Source: Terfezia claveryi (lineage: Eukaryota > Ascomycota > Pezizomycetes > Pezizales > Pezizaceae). Taken from it: a DNA stretch of 64,000 nt. The stretch covers positions 248,001 to 312,000 of the forward strand of contig WHUX01000031.1 of assembly GCA_015179025.1 (NCBI GenBank). The letters are read 5' to 3'. The notes under the pieces were generated by a model. The model had not been told where the DNA came from. It did no database searches and saw only the letters and a program-made list of their open reading frames with translations. Positions 12,130 through 21,769 of this stretch are shown one piece after another; positions within the stretch are counted from its first letter, which is position 1, and each line of letters opens with the position of its first letter. The position numbers and the translations under genes are program-made.

Positions 12130-13344
12130 TGAGTGGGAAGAAGCCTGTTATTCAGCGGATAGTTCAACATTATAAAACGTAGCCTCAATAATCTCCCTTG
12201 TGCTTTGTTCCGAAAATAATTTATGGATCTTGTAGAATTGGGATTCATCACTGGTACTCTAAAATGCAGCAGCATGCTGCCCATCAGAACCTACCACAAG
12301 TGACACAATACACCGCTCCGGATCGCTCTCAGAACACACTCCGGACCCAACCCTTTGTGAGAACTCAAGGATTCCGAACGTAGCTCTAAAACCCTATCCG
12401 TCATTGATAAGTGGTACTGGGTTCCCATGTTCTCGGAAAAATAAACAAGCCTTTTTCATTCCGTAATTCACGAGGACTTCATTGGCTATAATTACTCTCC
12501 GTGCACTCAAGGTTTGTAAAATCTGCTTCAGACTACCGAAGTATGTGGCCTGTCAGTAATTGAATAGAAATAGCAAATGGAGTACCACGCCAGAATACCA
12601 AACAGGATATTGTACCAAATGCCACAGCAGTTGTAGGCACAATTCCTGTAGGATTTTATTGTGATTACCACTCCTATTCACCTCAATGCCTGGGTATCAA
12701 GCAAAAACTTACAATTCGGATGGTGTATTAGGTCAACCGTAAATATCCTTTCGACATAGCCTTAACCTTTAACTCCAACATGAATAGTTATTCCTCGTTA
12801 TGGACAATCGGAGTCGATGATAACTTGAGACGACAAATCAAACATTTTCGTAGGCTTCAACTAGCATCAGTTAGACTCTTGAGAATTCTCATTGTGCATT
12901 CTGCCTGGGAAACCCACGAAATTAATTTCTTTTGAATATCTGATGATAATTGGGAATCCTGGAAACTCATTGCGAAAGATCTAAATCGTCAATAGTACAA
13001 TAGCTTTACAGTAGGACCTGTCTTAATGCATAGCCGAATAGTCGATATTTCAAGGAGGATATTCCATCATGGAACTTAATCGCCCCCATTCCCCCAGTGG
13101 GAATATGGCGTGATGTTAGCACCCAGAGAGCTTGTAGTTGAAAATAAGTAGTCTAATTGCGTTAGCGTGTTAACTTGTATTGCATTTCGTTTTCCGGAGG
13201 GGCCAAGGTAAACGGTGCACGAGCGTGGGGCTTGATCTTCTTAGGCAGATTCTATGGTTTTCGATTTTTATGCTTGTTTATATCCGCAGTGCTTTCGCGC
13301 TAGCCATCTGTTTGTCCACCGGTTGGCTGGCACCGTCGTTTGTA
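12130..13344. other. Intergenic, nothing recognised
   Basis: No gene, tRNA or repeat that I can support between the Cys-rich gene promoter and the microinsertions at 13.35 kb. Confidence 0.45.
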
Positions 13345-13373
13345 GTCTGGCGGTAGTCTGGTTGGTCTGACGG
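13345..13373 (+). repeat. Microinsertion TAGTCTGGTTG with 9-bp repeats
   Basis: Insert 13354-13364 (11 nt). Left flank GTCTGGCGG, right flank GTCTGACGG (8/9). The left flank itself resembles an earlier TAGTCTGGCG insert, suggesting insertion beside an older one. Confidence 0.75.
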
Positions 13374-13409
13374 TTTGCCGGCTAACACGTATCACTCTTT
13401 CAAACGTGA

Positions 13410-13431
13410 CTGATCTAGTCTGGTTCTGATC
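13410..13431 (+). repeat. Microinsertion TAGTCTGGTT with short repeats
   Basis: Insert 13416-13425 is exactly the 10-nt core. CTGATC abuts it on both sides (13410-13415 and 13426-13431). Only 6 bp match, so it is a decayed or weaker example. Confidence 0.6.
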
Positions 13432-13559
13432 AGCTACTTTTGGTGCCGTAAGCCAACCAGTACTATGCATTATCGGATCGGCTTCCACTTTGCATGCACC
13501 CGGTAGTAACATCATGGCCCGGACTAACCACAAATACAAACTATAAAACAATGTTCAAT

Positions 13560-14264
13560 GTAGTCTCGTTTGTTCAATGGGCATTTACCTTCTCATCTCT
13601 CTTTGTATTATATCTCCGCATTCCGTAGGGAGGCTTTCGCTTATTATGACTGCTATCCTGAAGTTTGAATTTCGGGCAGCATTACCCTGAAGCGAGAACT
13701 TCCTCACGGCAACACATGGAAACATCTACAGCAAACTCACTTCCTAATGCATAGGAGTTTTTGCTTGAGGAGGGTTTATTATAACCTGGAACTGCTATAT
13801 AAATGCAGAAACTTACAATTATCCTCAAGCGTTTACACTTTAAGTTTTCCCCTAAAAGGTCAAACGAAAACAGTAATCACCCATCGCAGGAATGTAACGT
13901 TTCTGCCCTCTACTGCTAAAAAGCACATTTGAAGACAAAGAGCAAAGTGGCCCAATAGGAAAGCTAAATTATAGACCCCGCACAGAAAGCTATCAAATGA
14001 AAATGAAAACCCATGTCATTAGCTCCCAATCCAGAGAGCGGAAAGTTCCAACCACTTAGCATAACCAATGATAAAGAGATAATCAAACGACGAAAATGTA
14101 GCAAAAAAATGTTTCTTTCCGGGAGGGCACCCTCCAGTGAATGCAAAGCGCAAAAAAAGACGCTTGTCCCTGCATCCTCGAGCCATTGCTAAGTTTCAAG
14201 CTTCCGGATATGTAGGGTTTAGCGTTTGGTCAGTAGATTTCCGCCCATGGTTACCTTCACCATA
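13560..14264. other. Intergenic, nothing recognised
   Basis: No supported gene or repeat; this region forms the 3' flank of the second Cys-rich gene. Confidence 0.4.
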
Positions 14265-15044
14265 TTACTCTTCGAGAATCCTTCCGTGATTGTTGCATGG
14301 ACAATGAGGATCAAGTCCATATGCTCCTGGGCAGTATGGTTCCGCATGTCTCGGAAAAACGCTGATCTGGCAAATATATGGACATGACGATAGTGCTGAA
14401 GCTCTCTCAGCCGCAATTTGCATAACCCAAGACTCGTGCAGGGGACGTAAAGCGGTCAGTGGCGGCTGTCCTCGTGTGACGGCGCCTAGAATCTCGGTTT
14501 GCCAAGTGAGTGCCAATTCGTAGTTCTGCGGGTTTTCAGGTAGGATGGGCGTGTCTTGCTCCAATATCAACTTCTTCCCTAGCTGGTACCTCATATAGCA
14601 CAACCGTTGCATCCATCTCGATTCTATTCCACTCCAGATTCTGGCAGAAGTGTTGGTTGCACCTGGGGGAGGAGGCCCTTGATACCTCCCCTCACTCATG
14701 ACTTCCATCCAGCTGAAACCCGGACCGACTCCCCATGTGTACCATCTCGCCTGTGGGTCGAGTGTCATAGGGTTTGCATTCCAACACCCTGGCACCCAAC
14801 ACTTTGACTCCGTCGTTACCTTAGCATCCGCGTATTGCCCACAGGAGAGCGGTTCCCATATTCTCGTGAGATCGTCTTCAAAGGTGATCTTGCAAATGTT
14901 GCGATTGGTTTTGGATGCACTCCACTGTCGACATTGTTTCTCACGTATCATGAGGAAAATATGCCCACATCCGGGCTTGGCATTCGAATTGTATATTGGG
15001 TCCTCAATGACAGGGCCCGAAAAATACTCCTTGAAGTGGCACAT
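14265..15044 (-). CDS. Cys-rich fungal protein, paralogue of the 11.2-kb gene
   Basis: Single exon, 259 aa, ATG at 15044. It begins MCHFKEYFSG and reaches its CGH motif at residue 26, so the N-terminal loop is longer than in the paralogue. Shared features in order: Cys-Gly-His, a Cys about ten residues later, another before KITFEDD, paired Cys in the middle (CWVPGC), a Trp/Arg/Cys block (RWMQRLCYMRY) and the ending YCPGAYGLDPHCPC. Overall identity is low, roughly 20-25% by eye, so the duplication is old. A Pro-rich loop (GPPPPGA) sits near residue 125. No signal peptide is visible. An upstream CTTATAAC at about 15130 may serve as a TATA box. Function unknown; metal binding is an inference from the conserved Cys/His. 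Confidence 0.75.
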   Translation of the reverse strand: MCHFKEYFSGPVIEDPIYNSNAKPGCGHIFLMIREKQCRQWSASKTNRNICKITFEDDLTRIWEPLSCGQYADAKVTTESKCWVPGCWNANPMTLDPQARWYTWGVGPGFSWMEVMSEGRYQGPPPPGATNTSARIWSGIESRWMQRLCYMRYQLGKKLILEQDTPILPENPQNYELALTWQTEILGAVTRGQPPLTALRPLHESWVMQIAAERASALSSCPYICQISVFPRHAEPYCPGAYGLDPHCPCNNHGRILEE

Positions 15045-15252
15045 AGTTGATTATGCGTATGGTTTCGTTGTTTCTAGATTCCGCAGGAATTAATTACAAT
15101 GTCCCGATAGATGATCCCCTGTAGAGGAAAGTTATAAGCATAAGGGTTTGCCCGTTAAAAAAACTCACATTGACCCAATGATCATATATTCCCTTCCGAC
15201 TTGCGTAGGCACGAGAACAAGATTTTGTGGGAGTTGTCTGGTTCACGAGTTG

Positions 15253-15292
15253 GGGTTTATAGGAGTAATGAGTATTTTAAAAAAAAACCAAT
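15253..15292 (+). mobile_element. LINE tail remnant
   Basis: ATAGGAGTAATGAGTATTTT followed by A9 matches the last bases of the LINE tail found elsewhere, here on the plus strand. Too short to show a target duplication. Confidence 0.5.
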
Positions 15293-15503
15293 ATTGGGTA
15301 GGGGGAAAGTTTAGGATGTTACCAGCAGTCACGAAAATATTTATAATACCTCAGCTCAGCGAAAATTCTTAGACCATTCCATTGTGGAACAACCTAGTCT
15401 GGTCCACCGCTACTGTATACCCTAAAATGAACGTTATATGCAACCAGACTACTTTACATATGGGAGCAATCGACTATACAGATAGCTGCCACATCTAGAT
15501 ACA

Positions 15504-15531
15504 TGTGGTGTATAGTCTGGTTTGTGGTGTA
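15504..15531 (+). repeat. Microinsertion TAGTCTGGTT, perfect 9-bp repeats
   Basis: Insert 15513-15522 is exactly 10 nt. TGTGGTGTA flanks it on both sides without mismatch. Confidence 0.88.
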
Positions 15532-15532
15532 T

Positions 15533-15562
15533 ATGGTTCGATAGTCTGGTTGGATGGTTCGA
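15533..15562 (+). repeat. Microinsertion TAGTCTGGTTGG, perfect 9-bp repeats
   Basis: Insert 15542-15553 (12 nt). ATGGTTCGA flanks both sides perfectly. It begins two bases after the end of the preceding site, so two independent events lie side by side in the same orientation. Confidence 0.88.
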
Positions 15563-15875
15563 AGTTGCAGGAGTTATTTTTATGCACAATACTCTCTTGC
15601 ATCTGCATGGTGTGGCCTACTTATGTACTTGTGCTGGCTTGTAGAAACTTAATCACAGACCCGTTGTGCATTGTACTTATGCACATATCCATACACCCAG
15701 ACCTATACCAGAAGTACCGGTAGCACAAGTTTGCTGATATACTTAGTAGTATTCATATCCCCATACTCTAAAGGTATGATCCTCGCTACTACATACTGAA
15801 CATTACATGTGTACACTGAAGTCTCTCTAGTAGTCTGGTTGGCACGTACACTATTTGGTACACTGAAGATAAGTA

Positions 15876-18117
15876 CCATACATCACGGGCCTATGCACCA
15901 TCACCGGCAAATGCATCAATTCACACGATCAACTTCTAGCAGCCCGAGACCTAGTTACACGATACACAGGAGATCCAGTGCTTCTTCCAACAATAATAGG
16001 AGATACAGGACGAGGTCTGAGAGGAGTTTGGGGTAGGGAGGGAGGTTGCCGTCGCCTAGGCAGGGGGGTAGACACCATAATAACTGACTCAAGCGAGGAG
16101 TCGGGATCCACTGGAGCTTCAAAATCAGATTCCCAATCCTCCATCTCACATCCAGATCCACTAGATGATAGCTCGGTGATACTAGATTCTGGAGATTCTT
16201 CAAAGTGGACAGATACCTTCCGCCGCTGAGGTGCTTTGCCTTTATTCTTCCGAGACACTGTCTGAGACATCCTCTGTGCACGGGCCTCTCGTGCAGCTTC
16301 CTTCTTCTTCTCAGCACGATCGCGTTGTTCATAAAGCTTCTGAAGTACAGTGCCATCTAGGACAGTACCTTCTTCAGTACTAAGCTCCTTTCTATTGACT
16401 GGTGCGGCCAATTTTTGTGCGTTTTGCCACTTTTTTAGAGTGTCTCGTTCCAGTTGTAGATCCTTATCTGTGTTGATAGCAAACCGCTCCAAAGAATCAA
16501 TCAACTCAACCAATTCCGCTCGATTAAGATCTTGATCCTTACGTTGGAGCAATAGCTTAGCCTGTCTAGCTTTATGTAGCAGCGCAGTTGAGTTGCGAGG
16601 TGTAGGAGGGATAGGTGGTGGAGATATCGATTTTGGTTTTTCGGGGTCTTGGTAGGTTGGTAGCTTAATTAAAACTTTCCGTGGATTTGATGGAATTAGG
16701 CCACTGCCTCGCCAGGCTCCAAGAATATTCTCCTTCGTATAGGTTTGAGCTCGAGCCTTAACCAATAATGGTAGGAAATTTCCTTTGTTGATAGCCACAT
16801 TCCCAAAGCGGGTTAGGCGATCAACCTCCTTACCATATGCTTTCTGCAAAGGTGAAAAGAGTCCAACATCTAAAGGCTGAAGAAGATGTGTTGTGTGTGA
16901 TGGAAGGCAATAGGCAACAATACGATGTGAAATACAATATTCAACAAACTCAATATGAATATGTATTTCACAACCATCGAGTATTAAAAATCGATATTGT
17001 TGTAGTGAAGTCAAGCGTCCTTTGGTGATATTGTCAAAATGCTTTAACTATGCAATACTCAAGAAGCTATTATTCCATCCTGTTTTACTATACGTAAACT
17101 TCCAATCCTTGCATGTATCGATTAAGGAGCCCAGATGCTGATACCAACCTATATAATGTGCTACCCCCTTATAAATTACTAATGGAAGTAATACCTGGCC
17201 ATCTCCAGATATTATCTCAACCACCGTAATTAATTCCCGTGTACCATCAGTTGCCATCTTCCCAGTCATACCTCTTTCTCTTCGCTGACATATTACCTTT
17301 ACCCAATCGGAAATTCCTTGTCGAAACCCCTTCTCATCTATATTGTAGGTATTTGCATCGGTAATAGAATATTTCCTCCGCACCTGCTGAACTTTCGCAA
17401 AATGACGCTGGATAAGCTGAGGATCACTTTGTTTTATGTGCCGTTTATCAAAGTTACTGCTTAGCTTTGAAACTAGCTCAGGGTGGCGATTCAAGAAGTG
17501 AGTTAAATAATTTTTTCCGATCTTCTTTTCAAAATATCCTTCAATCACCTCTTCCTCCAGACCAAGCTCTGGATGCTTCAATAGTACAATTGCTTCCTTC
17601 ACATGACGCACTCGAGGTGGAAATCCAAATTCCTCTAGTCGAACAATCCATCTGACTATTGCTCTCTCTTCTGCGGGTGTCAAAAGCTGTCGATGTGTAT
17701 TCGCTAATTGCCGAGATTTTGCGCCTTTTAAACGCCTGCGTACAGTGGAATAATGAACGCCGTAAGCTTCTGCAGCCTTTCGCATAGATTTGAACCATCC
17801 TTGTTGTACCCCCTCGCAAGCACTCTTTATTGCTTTCTCTCGGTCAGCTTCCTCCTTAGCTATCTGAACTCGTCGATGCTTAAGCTTGCCCATTACTAAC
17901 TCCATCACTTTATTAGCATAAAACTCAATATTTAGCACTCCGATTTGGCTTACCGCCTATTCTATTGCTTTCTCCGGTGCGTATTTGACATAATACGTAT
18001 AGCGTTGGTGCGATCTGGGTTGATATTACCCCGCAGGGGCCCCCACTATCTCAAAGCAGGGATCGCGTGGGGGCTGATGCACAGGCACGTGATAATGCAC
18101 TAACCCGTGATGGATGG
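15876..18117 (-). mobile_element. Near-complete pogo-type transposon, 2.24 kb
   Basis: Imperfect inverted ends: CCATACATCACGGG at 15876 against CCCGTGATGGATGG ending at 18117 (13 of 14). Weaker matching extends inward for about 20 bp more (TATGCACCATCAC against GTGATAATGCAC). TA flanks both ends (15874-15875 and 18118-18119). The interior is filled by one transposase frame on the minus strand. Size, TA duplication and gene content all fit pogo. Copy is inactive as it stands because of one in-frame stop in the transposase. Confidence 0.85.
15929..17938 (-). pseudogene. pogo transposase with one in-frame stop
   Basis: Frame of about 669 codons, open except for TAG at 17050-17048. The N-terminal part has a psq-type HTH (SMRKAAEAYGVHYSTVRRRLKG) and a Tc5/CENP-B-type DNA-binding domain (RAIVRWIVRLEEFGFPPR to LTHFLNRHPEL). 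Catalytic core: first Asp in YNIDEKGF, second in LILDGCEIHIH, third in HLLQPLDVGLF, so the DDD triad is present. The usual His after DG is replaced by Cys. The C-terminus is basic and Ser-rich (RVTRSRAARS at the end). The stop lies where relatives have Trp before LKHFD. TGG to TAG is the expected outcome of a C-to-T change in a CpA on the other strand, as in repeat-induced point mutation. Start site chosen near 17938 but the first ATG may be MELVMGKLKHRR, a few codons in. Confidence 0.88.
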
Positions 18118-18304
18118 TAGGTGCGGCCAGACTGTATTAGTTCTTGCCACAATACCGCTAGATCTCGCTTGAGTCGTCTGTTTGGCACAAGCCCCCCCAC
18201 CAATCTATGTAATCGGGTTACTGAATTGGAAATATTCAAGTCTAACCACAAGCTCCTTGTAAAGGTCATTAATCTTGTCTATGACGAGTATAATACCATC
18301 ATCA

Positions 18305-18406
18305 GGCGAGATGGCCGAGTTGGTTATGGCGCCAGGTTAAGGAGCATCCTTAGCAATATATATCCTGGTAGGGAAACCTGCGTGGGTTCAAGTCCCACTC
18401 TCGTCA
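18305..18406 (+). tRNA. tRNA-Leu(AAG) with 20-nt intron
   Basis: Acceptor stem GGCGAGA (18305-18311) pairs with TCTCGTC (18399-18405), with A as discriminator. The D arm starts TGGCCGAGTTGG. Anticodon stem CCAGG (18332-18336) pairs with CCTGG (18364-18368). Anticodon AAG is 18339-18341 and G37 follows at 18342. The intron is 18343-18362 and contains CCTTA, which can pair with the anticodon region, as the splicing endonuclease requires. A long variable arm and GGGTTCAAGTCCC T arm follow, as expected for a class II tRNA. The T run after 18410 (TATTTTTTCTTTTTT) can terminate RNA polymerase III. Confidence 0.93.
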
Positions 18407-18470
18407 TGTATATTTTTTCTTTTTTGGTTCACGCCATAACGTAAATCCGGCCGCATCTAACAAGCATGCC

Positions 18471-18523
18471 ATAAATAATCCCTCTTGCGACTGGCTTGTG
18501 CCAACCAGACTATAAACAATCCC
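18471..18523 (-). repeat. 29-nt insertion ending GTGCCAACCAGACTA
   Basis: ATAAATAATCCC (18471-18482) recurs as ATAAACAATCCC (18512-18523), 11 of 12. Between them is TCTTGCGACTGGCTT followed by GTGCCAACCAGACT, with the final A shared with the repeat. This is a longer form of the microinsertion and shows sequence beyond the usual 15 nt. Confidence 0.65.
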
Positions 18524-18646
18524 GGTGCCAGAAAGATTCTCACAATGACAATACAATTGAGAATGCAGCATGCGCCTAACGTCCTTGTACGAGGGATCAT
18601 TGCCTCTCACCATAACCATCCCACTAGTTCCGGTGTGGTTTGCAAT

Positions 18647-18679
18647 GAGTACCACCAGTCTGGTTGGCACGAGTACCAC
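18647..18679 (+). repeat. Microinsertion CAGTCTGGTTGGCAC, perfect 9-bp repeats
   Basis: Insert 18656-18670 (15 nt; first base C instead of T). GAGTACCAC flanks both sides without mismatch. Confidence 0.85.
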
Positions 18680-18706
18680 ATGGCTGTAACCAGACTAACA
18701 TGGCTT
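18678..18706 (-). repeat. Microinsertion TAACCAGACTA with 9-bp repeats
   Basis: Insert 18687-18697. Flanks ACATGGCTG (18678-18686) and ACATGGCTT (18698-18706), 8/9. Its left flank overlaps the right flank of the preceding site, so the two events are nested in one target. Confidence 0.78.
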
Positions 18707-18709
18707 CAT

Positions 18710-20373
18710 TTAGATGCCGGTCTGGATTGTCAATTGCGATGTTGAATTAGTTGTTGCCAAGTCAAGGCGTGATATTAGTAAAGCAAATGAATTCACGATT
18801 CTAAATGACCGTTGTAAAGTAACTGGTGCAAATCTCTTTGTTTTATTTTTAAAAATGGATTAATTTATCATCGATAATGCATGTCAGTCTAGCTCCGAAT
18901 GTAGATGAAATTTCCAAACCTGTTGCAGGTAGGTTGCTTGAAGCTGAACAAGGCCCCTCAAGGAGAATATCCAGACAATCTCACCAGTCCTACCATAAAT
19001 AGCACCAGAACTTTGATTTAGAAGTTACTCATGACGGGGCATTTGTGATCAGAAAACAGTCTGTGTGCTGTACCTAAGAAGCTTATGTTGGGGTTGTTTC
19101 TCTCACCCAACGGAGTACCGTAGAAACTCGCGGACGAGGAACAATGTATATGAAAGTAACCTTGAATAAGACGCTGAGAAGTGCCGGGGCAGATTTTTAC
19201 TTGGGGGTTGTATCATGAATAACAACGGTATTGGACGGTAGTATGTTCTAGCACAAACGCATAGAACATCAATGTTTGTATACAAAATCCCCAGCTTAGT
19301 TCGGTCGGAGCTGCGGAATCCGAGAGCTCTGACTCTGATGATTCAGACAGTACAGAAGGCGAATCTGATGCGGAACCTGAGCCAGTAAGACTTCCGCCTC
19401 ACATTCAGTTGGGTGAAGAGATTATTTAAAAGGGCGGCCGGCCTAGTGGAGATTGTAATCACCTGCCAGTGTTTTAAAAAGAATATATATAACTGTAATG
19501 GAATACCATACATTAGAAAGTAACTAACCGTGAATAAGATGTGTAGATAGCTTTTGGCAAAACCGCTGTACTGTAAAAAAAACACTGCAGTCTTGTCCGC
19601 TAGTTTCTACGGTATAAAAGGTCTTATACAAATGCTTCGGAAGGATCAACAGCCCCTGCACCTGTACTTGAATAATCGAGGGCTCGGTCATGGGGTTTTC
19701 TGAGAAATCTGCCTGGAAGCACATGGCTGAGGTTATAATGCCAAACACCTCGACATCTGGGGTAACCAATGATCTCGGAGTAGGTTTGGTAGTCATGAAG
19801 ACGGAGTTCTCGAAGGGCACAATACGCGTTGCTTCAAGCTATGACACCTGTTATTTTTGGTAAAGCTTTGGCCGTATGCACCACTCCACTCTTTGCATCT
19901 TGAAACCGAATTCAATAAAAATGAAAATAAAGATAATAAGCACTCCTGCCCTAGCCTGTTTGTGCGCTGTCAGCGGTTGAATATATGGAGAAACTCTGTG
20001 CATTGTCGTACGGAAAAACATGACACCCGCTGAATATCACCCTTAGTTTGACAACCTGTATATCGAGAAGATGATCTGGTGTAACTCACGCTAAGTAAGG
20101 CTCAGTCCTTGGGGCTCAGTAGATGAAACTAAAGGTCAGATGTTAGTGTATCGATGTGGAAGGAGATGGAACCCCGTGTGGGTGATAATGCAGGTTGTAC
20201 GGGTTGAGCCTACTTACTCGATTCTTCATTTGCAATGTTCCGTGCTCCAACTCCGGAGAGTAAGTCGGGACCGTAAGAATGCCGGCTGTATTCTAAGCAT
20301 CCCATATTCCGAATCTTCATAATTCCACTCTGGTAATATCCTAGGTTGAAACCTTGTACCTAATAATATCCTA
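18710..20373. other. Intergenic with possible transposon scraps
   Basis: Two plus-strand stretches look like protein remnants but cannot be assigned: one around 18895-18998 (VDEISKPVAGRLLEAEQ) and an acidic one around 19315-19428 (SSDSDDSDSTEGESDAE). No complete gene is supported here. Confidence 0.35.
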
Positions 20374-20862
20374 TCACATACCCATTCCACTCTGTAAGGT
20401 TGCAATCATATCTTCCACGACTCCCGGAACTGGCGGTATTATCCATCTGACTCCGAGGTAGCTCCATGTCGCTCCTTGAAAGAGCCAATTTCCGATTACG
20501 CGGCCATCCATGGTGATTCCATCATTCTCTTCATTCCTAGGTTGTGCTGGATTCTCGTCACCTGGGCAAACGGGGTCCTCAGCAGTCAGATTGTACCCAA
20601 CAGGAACCAGAGACTGTGGAACCTCTGTAGGAAGAAAATAGTTCTGTTGTTCCGTAGTGGGGGTGACATCGACATCCTTGGACTCTCGCCTAGGGGGTGT
20701 AGTGTCTGAGGTGACACAACGCGTCTCGCCACAAGGACACTTCTCGAGGATAACCCAGTTCTCGGTATCGTCTCTAGGGTGCAAAAGCACTCCACTTCTT
20801 GAAACCGGGGTTGACTGTGAACGGGAATTGGTTTTCGGTGGTGAACTTTGTATTTGGCCCAT
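20374..20862 (-). CDS. 162-aa protein with possible N-myristoylation signal
   Basis: Single exon with ATG at 20862 and stop at 20374. The N-terminus MGQIQSSPPKTNSRSQ fits the Gly2/Ser6 pattern for N-myristoylation and is followed by a Ser/Arg-rich stretch that could aid membrane attachment. Residues 38-50 contain a CPCGETRC cysteine group. The middle is acidic and Pro-rich. The C-terminal third has a compact, Trp-containing segment (GNWLFQGATWSYLGVRWIIPP). No transmembrane segment. No family recognised. The reading frame is well formed but short, so spurious coding remains possible. Confidence 0.55.
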   Translation of the reverse strand: MGQIQSSPPKTNSRSQSTPVSRSGVLLHPRDDTENWVILEKCPCGETRCVTSDTTPPRRESKDVDVTPTTEQQNYFLPTEVPQSLVPVGYNLTAEDPVCPGDENPAQPRNEENDGITMDGRVIGNWLFQGATWSYLGVRWIIPPVPGVVEDMIATLQSGMGM

Positions 20863-20879
20863 AGTCGCTTGTAGTATGG

Positions 20880-21629
20880 TGTAAGCTCCTGATTTACCCC
20901 CAAACCTGGAGCTCCATTTCCAGTCAGCTACCGTGCTAGTATGAATACAGTACCTAGAAGAACTGGAGGCGAGTGAGTCCCACTCTCTGGAGTTAACTTG
21001 ACTTTATCCTTGGGCATTCGAGAAACGTCTGGACTTGCTGTCTCGGTCTCGTGGTGGTCTTTGTTGAGGTCTTTAATGTCGTAGACTAGAGTTCAGGAGT
21101 GGGGTGGTACTTAGGCAAGTACAAACGACTCACTCTTTTTGTAGGTCTTTTACCCGATTAGTCTTTTTCCACTAGCATTCCCTGTAGGATTTTTCTCACG
21201 ACTAGCCTGGCAATTTTGAATAATCTGAAACTGACTTCCTCTCACTTTCCTCCCTTTTCAACTAGTTGAAAGGTTCCCCCCTCACTCTTCCACCTAAAAG
21301 TTATAAATAGCTCCCAAGTTCTCCGTGGATATTCGTACGGCTTCGCTTAAAATTGTAATTGGTGGGGTAATGGGCGGAATTACAGCCCCAATGTTGTTTT
21401 CGTAAGTTAATAACTATCTTTAGAGTCAGAGATCTACTCTGGGGCCAAAACTCACCCGAAAATCACCCGGATATCACGCGTCCGTTGGTAATGGTATCAT
21501 CTTCTTCCGCACTTCCCCTAGCGATCAACAGACTCAAACACATCTTCTGGTGCCGTGGTTAAAGCCTCCAACAAACGGGTTTTTAATCGACATCCCATAC
21601 CAAGCTCGAAGAGCTGTATTTTTCTCGGT
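20880..21629. other. Intergenic, nothing recognised
   Basis: Upstream region of the 20.4-kb gene; no clear TATA box, repeat or other gene. Confidence 0.4.
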
Positions 21630-21662
21630 GGGTATCTTGCGCCAACCAGACTAGGGTATCTT
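21630..21662 (-). repeat. Microinsertion GCGCCAACCAGACTA, perfect 9-bp repeats
   Basis: Insert 21639-21653 (15 nt), reverse orientation. GGGTATCTT flanks both sides without mismatch. Confidence 0.88.
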
Positions 21663-21696
21663 CTGAAGTACTCAAGGCATTTCGGATGTCAAAGGA

Positions 21697-21724
21697 GGGA
21701 CGGGGAACCAGACTAGGGACGGGA
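21697..21724 (-). repeat. Microinsertion AACCAGACTA with 9-bp repeats
   Basis: Insert 21706-21715 (10 nt). Flanks GGGACGGGG and GGGACGGGA (8/9). Confidence 0.78.
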
Positions 21725-21769
21725 CAGCGAGTACTCTCCCATCTTAGCAGTAAGTTCTTTCCAGTCTCC

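Noticed and set aside
15811..15868. GTACACTGAAG at 15811 and 15858 as an 11-bp target duplication around a 36-nt microinsertion.
   Set aside because: The TAGTCTGG end does not abut either repeat, unlike every good example, so I could not assign borders.
15830..18511. TAGTCTGGTTGGCAC at 15830 and GTGCCAACCAGACTA at 18497-18511 as two ends of one 2.7-kb transposon.
   Set aside because: The outer flanks do not match, each site has its own local repeats, and the pogo element between them has its own ends with TA duplications.
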